30,682 nt of DNA, taken from assembly GCA_964467345.1 (NCBI GenBank), contig CAYXPY010000022.1:1-30682 (forward strand), read 5' to 3'. The notes under the pieces are model-generated. The model was given only the letters and a program-made list of their open reading frames with translations, searched no databases and was not told the DNA's origin. How positions within the stretch are numbered: the stretch's first letter is position 1; each line of letters opens with the position of its first letter. The DNA comes from SM1-50 sp964467345. GTDB taxonomy: Archaea > Thermoplasmatota > E2 > DHVEG-1. This document shows positions 29,201-30,682 of this stretch, piece by piece. A program made the translations under genes and the position numbers.

Positions 29201-30682
29201 ATCACCATCATTAGGTGAATCAAAAGCCGTGAACGTGACATTATCAAACCAACAGTTTGGATTCATCGTATAATAACGTGTGACATTAAGTATCAAACTT
29301 GCGGTCGCATTCACCTCTTCAAAAGCATAATACGCCATTGTATCTCCTTTTTCATGATTCAATCCATCACGATGATGCATACTCCAAGTATACAGCGGAA
29401 AGGAAGTATTTTCTTTCAAAAAACTAATGATAGCATGTTCTTTTCCATCCCTGTAAAAAGCGGTATGATCACTAAAATACGGATCTGTAGAAATATTCAG
29501 AGTCCATAAATCTGTTACGTTGTCTACCCTCCAAACAAAATCAGTATCCTCAGCTATGGAATGAACCGTCGTATTAACAGTCTGATTATTGGAAAATATC
29601 CATAACGTTTGTCGAGGATACGATTGACTATAACCAAATTGATTTAAATCAATTATAAGTGGAATGATATCCTCGGAATGATCATAGACATAGGAGAAAG
29701 CACCACGGCCTCCTGCTTCTTCCCCACCGAAGGCGACGAACCGTATATTCGATTTTGGTGTGATATTATAATCATCGAAAAATTTAGCAATGGCAAGGAG
29801 TACACCTATCCCAATAGCACTATCAGCACTTGCCTGATTGAACCACCCGTCATATAAACATCCGATCAAGATATATTCATTAGGATCGCTTGTGTCGGCC
29901 CTATTGAGCTGACCAATGACGTTATAGCTTTCCACGTTCTCGTCCCATTCTTGATCAAGCGTATAGTTTAATGTGTGGGTATTCAGATTGTGAACGATGT
30001 CAAGTCCAACAGATCGATTGATGTATATCGTAGGCAACGCATAGAACAAATTATAGTTCATGTCATATGTATCATTGTTATGATCATAGAGCACCAGCCC
30101 TTTACACTTTGACGAAAACGACCAGAACAACATTTCAATGCATTGTTTTTGTCTCTTTAAAGATTCAACAAAACTATAGGCTTTTGTATTATTAATATGA
30201 TTTAAAAAGAACTCTAACAGATCATTCCACCCATCCCAATAAGTATGATTATACACAGGGTTGAATGACATATCTTCACCGATAAAAACATAATCATTGA
30301 TCCTTCCAGCTCCGCCAGTATCCTGCATGAAACCAGTTATGTTCGATGCGTTTTCAGGGTTGATCATGAGATCCTCAAAACTAACATTACAATAAAGTTC
30401 AATTTGAGATAATAAATAATCGAAAAGTGCTGTCTCATTCCCTGACATTATCTCCTCATTATTAAGCATATCAACTTTCAAAGAAGAAATAATAAAATTC
30501 AAAAAATCACTAATAGAATAGGGTCGAGGATAGATGGATAGATTTTTTTCTTCGAAAACAGTGGTTAGACGATCTCTATTGATGAAGAAACTATAATTTC
30601 GCTCCAATGCCGTCCAATTCCACCGTGGCATTATTGCACAATCTTCAATAATGGTCTCAATTGAATTATTTAATATCAGTAA
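26285..30682 (-). CDS. Very large secreted protein with degenerate M28 domain and DNRLRE-like module (5' end beyond window)
   Basis: The frame is open to base 30682, so the true start and any signal peptide lie outside; 1465 residues are visible. Numbering here uses the first in-window ATG (30631). An N-terminal region with a PA-like stretch leads to an M28-type domain (about 225-440). Its motifs are altered: GCLYDGW (Leu259 where His is expected), QASADSAIG, FGGEEAGGRGAF, IIDLNQFGY (Asn330 where Asp is expected), SDHTAFYRDG and NHEKGDT. Thus the two ligands unique to zinc 1 are missing. After it come several beta domains, one Ig-like (about 745-840, PPQITNVTASPDTVGFG), then PVVIDPT near 1148 and a DNRLRE/CBM96-like jelly roll (about 1155-1345). 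Asn-X-Ser/Thr sequons are dense. Probably a surface protein. Confidence 0.82.
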   Translation of the reverse strand, partial: LLILNNSIETIIEDCAIMPRWNWTALERNYSFFINRDRLTTVFEEKNLSIYPRPYSISDFLNFIISSLKVDMLNNEEIMSGNETALFDYLLSQIELYCNVSFEDLMINPENASNITGFMQDTGGAGRINDYVFIGEDMSFNPVYNHTYWDGWNDLLEFFLNHINNTKAYSFVESLKRQKQCIEMLFWSFSSKCKGLVLYDHNNDTYDMNYNLFYALPTIYINRSVGLDIVHNLNTHTLNYTLDQEWDENVESYNVIGQLNRADTSDPNEYILIGCLYDGWFNQASADSAIGIGVLLAIAKFFDDYNITPKSNIRFVAFGGEEAGGRGAFSYVYDHSEDIIPLIIDLNQFGYSQSYPRQTLWIFSNNQTVNTTVHSIAEDTDFVWRVDNVTDLWTLNISTDPYFSDHTAFYRDGKEHAIISFLKENTSFPLYTWSMHHRDGLNHEKGDTMAYYAFEEVNATASLILNVTRYYTMNPNCWFDNVTFTAFDSPNDGDSLNDSIRANFTIHSVLPSDKVRVELDLGYEYGGIGVLSLNAQSMEYTLTSQSQNESFVFTIPDDVTDNYYNVTFKLFNSTGRINKIVYGPYGTYYNDTTETSEWYHLYHPLGYTKSGYEYKCVNDNISGSVFTANEAGRADNITAFINQLSSAEPYTCMLYRASDNELIGTTTSDWVSLPRESGLSSNNWWAVFNFTGTKPLLEKGTQYVISCWGDSSTSHVYYSGSDFSETGRYNNSVYGTPPNVADFTNESRYYSIYCSYTPDVIPPQITNVTASPDTVGFGYTVTISAHVTDNGTGVNLVKTRVTEPGGRQTNNTMEYISGDLYQYVFTHTWIAGQYNYSIWAQDNETNSNIGDTNCFHVSINASLCIATLQDSYSGSHYINITDPPNPPENYTLIDRGLTWDKYYNHITGQNILEVSTGPVNYPEDNGTWIPINTTLSQLTSNHPAYVYGYRNGNDHGLYGVYFKSNAQQEWPVAFTYNRSDDPTIHAVRSKLMGVGYVDPQSDWAYEYLQNMQSSQGQTTENSITYPDVFTGTDVTWSYGNIGLKEEITLSNATKTVLQNHPPSQYGLNDTSSYLVFIIKLDHQDLNLYNNSGLLDGNVTISDRGIEFKDALGQFKCALPLGEAYELNNETARQKLTYRIIHLNGNTYLLSGLKLSDLIAMTFPVVIDPTLTVYTPTSDGFISKTSGSYNTAWTASSGTISDSASYISIGQKKDPAAPPSFTYTIYRGFVFFNTTVLPSNAYLDNATLSVYKKDDYSSTDFDITIQNGQPTYPHNPLQTSDYSKSLYSGNGGALNTSRFSSGYNAIRLNDLAWINKTGVTKLCLRSSRDINGNAPTGNEYINVYSNEFLGMYPPKLVINYRNQSKIKNTGSTDIKGYLLIQVQFYNSIQGKWLLDDDTINETTTRTITSGNQLALDTIFNGHIRASELTHGTGTYRVYTAFRDPEGNILRTDDDVDLEAWWEFSKT

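Noticed and set aside
1..30682. CRISPR arrays, insertion sequences, integrases, phage genes or attachment sites
   Set aside because: No regularly spaced repeats, transposase or integrase motifs or terminal inverted repeats were seen in the readable sequence; the tRNA genes show no adjacent duplicated 3' end.
26285..30682. Calling the giant protein a normal active M28 peptidase
   Set aside because: Two expected zinc-1 ligands are replaced (Leu259 and Asn330), so catalytic activity should not be assumed.

Overview
The window looks archaeal, most likely a mesophilic, protein-degrading member of the Thermoplasmatota or a related euryarchaeal lineage. The case for this rests on a rqcH-pelA (Pelota) pair, PurS plus small-type PurL, a UPF0200 P-loop protein, a CheY-like receiver, an HTH-PAS-PAS regulator without a kinase, TATA boxes about 26 bp upstream of many starts, tRNA genes without encoded CCA and with bulge-helix-bulge introns, and many large secreted proteins carrying PKD or Ig-like domains. 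The exact taxon is inference. A fixed-size 100-N gap at 26110-26209 shows this is a metagenome or draft scaffold.

Layout. 1-4509: secretion block with an M28 metallopeptidase cut by the left edge, a secreted pyroglutamyl peptidase, a small membrane protein and, on the minus strand, a C25 (gingipain-like) cysteine peptidase. 4648-6434: signalling block, with an HTH-PAS-PAS protein (minus) and a single-domain response regulator (plus) separated by about 460 bp with inverted repeats next to TATA boxes. 6509-7831: a second, complete M28 peptidase. 7964-10982: a ribosome-rescue pair, rqcH and pelA, 10 bp apart. 11098-13228: a LamG-like/PKD secreted protein and an unknown membrane-anchored protein, converging on a shared T-rich/A-rich terminator. 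13360-15716: AmrS-type radical SAM enzyme and a secreted caspase-like peptidase. 15789-18861: thiL divergent from purM-dus. 18808-19560: DUF1624-type membrane protein whose 3' end overlaps dus. 19615-20265: two intron-containing tRNA genes (initiator Met and Leu-UAG) flanking a small zinc-finger-like gene. 20297-23504: UPF0200 kinase-like gene, purS and purL. 23528-25992: iorB and iorA with an ATGA overlap. 26285-30682: a very large secreted protein with a degenerate M28 domain, cut by the right edge.

How it fits together. Extracellular M28, C25, caspase-like and pyroglutamyl peptidases would release amino acids. IorAB would oxidatively decarboxylate aryl 2-oxo acids from transaminated aromatic amino acids, giving reduced ferredoxin and acyl-CoA. 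This is consistent with peptide fermentation (inference).

The most unusual feature is the initiator tRNA gene. Its 5' four nucleotides are separated from the rest by a 36-nt insertion lying inside the acceptor stem. The junction forms a strict bulge-helix-bulge that uses two leader nucleotides, and the TATA box is correctly spaced from the proposed 5' end.
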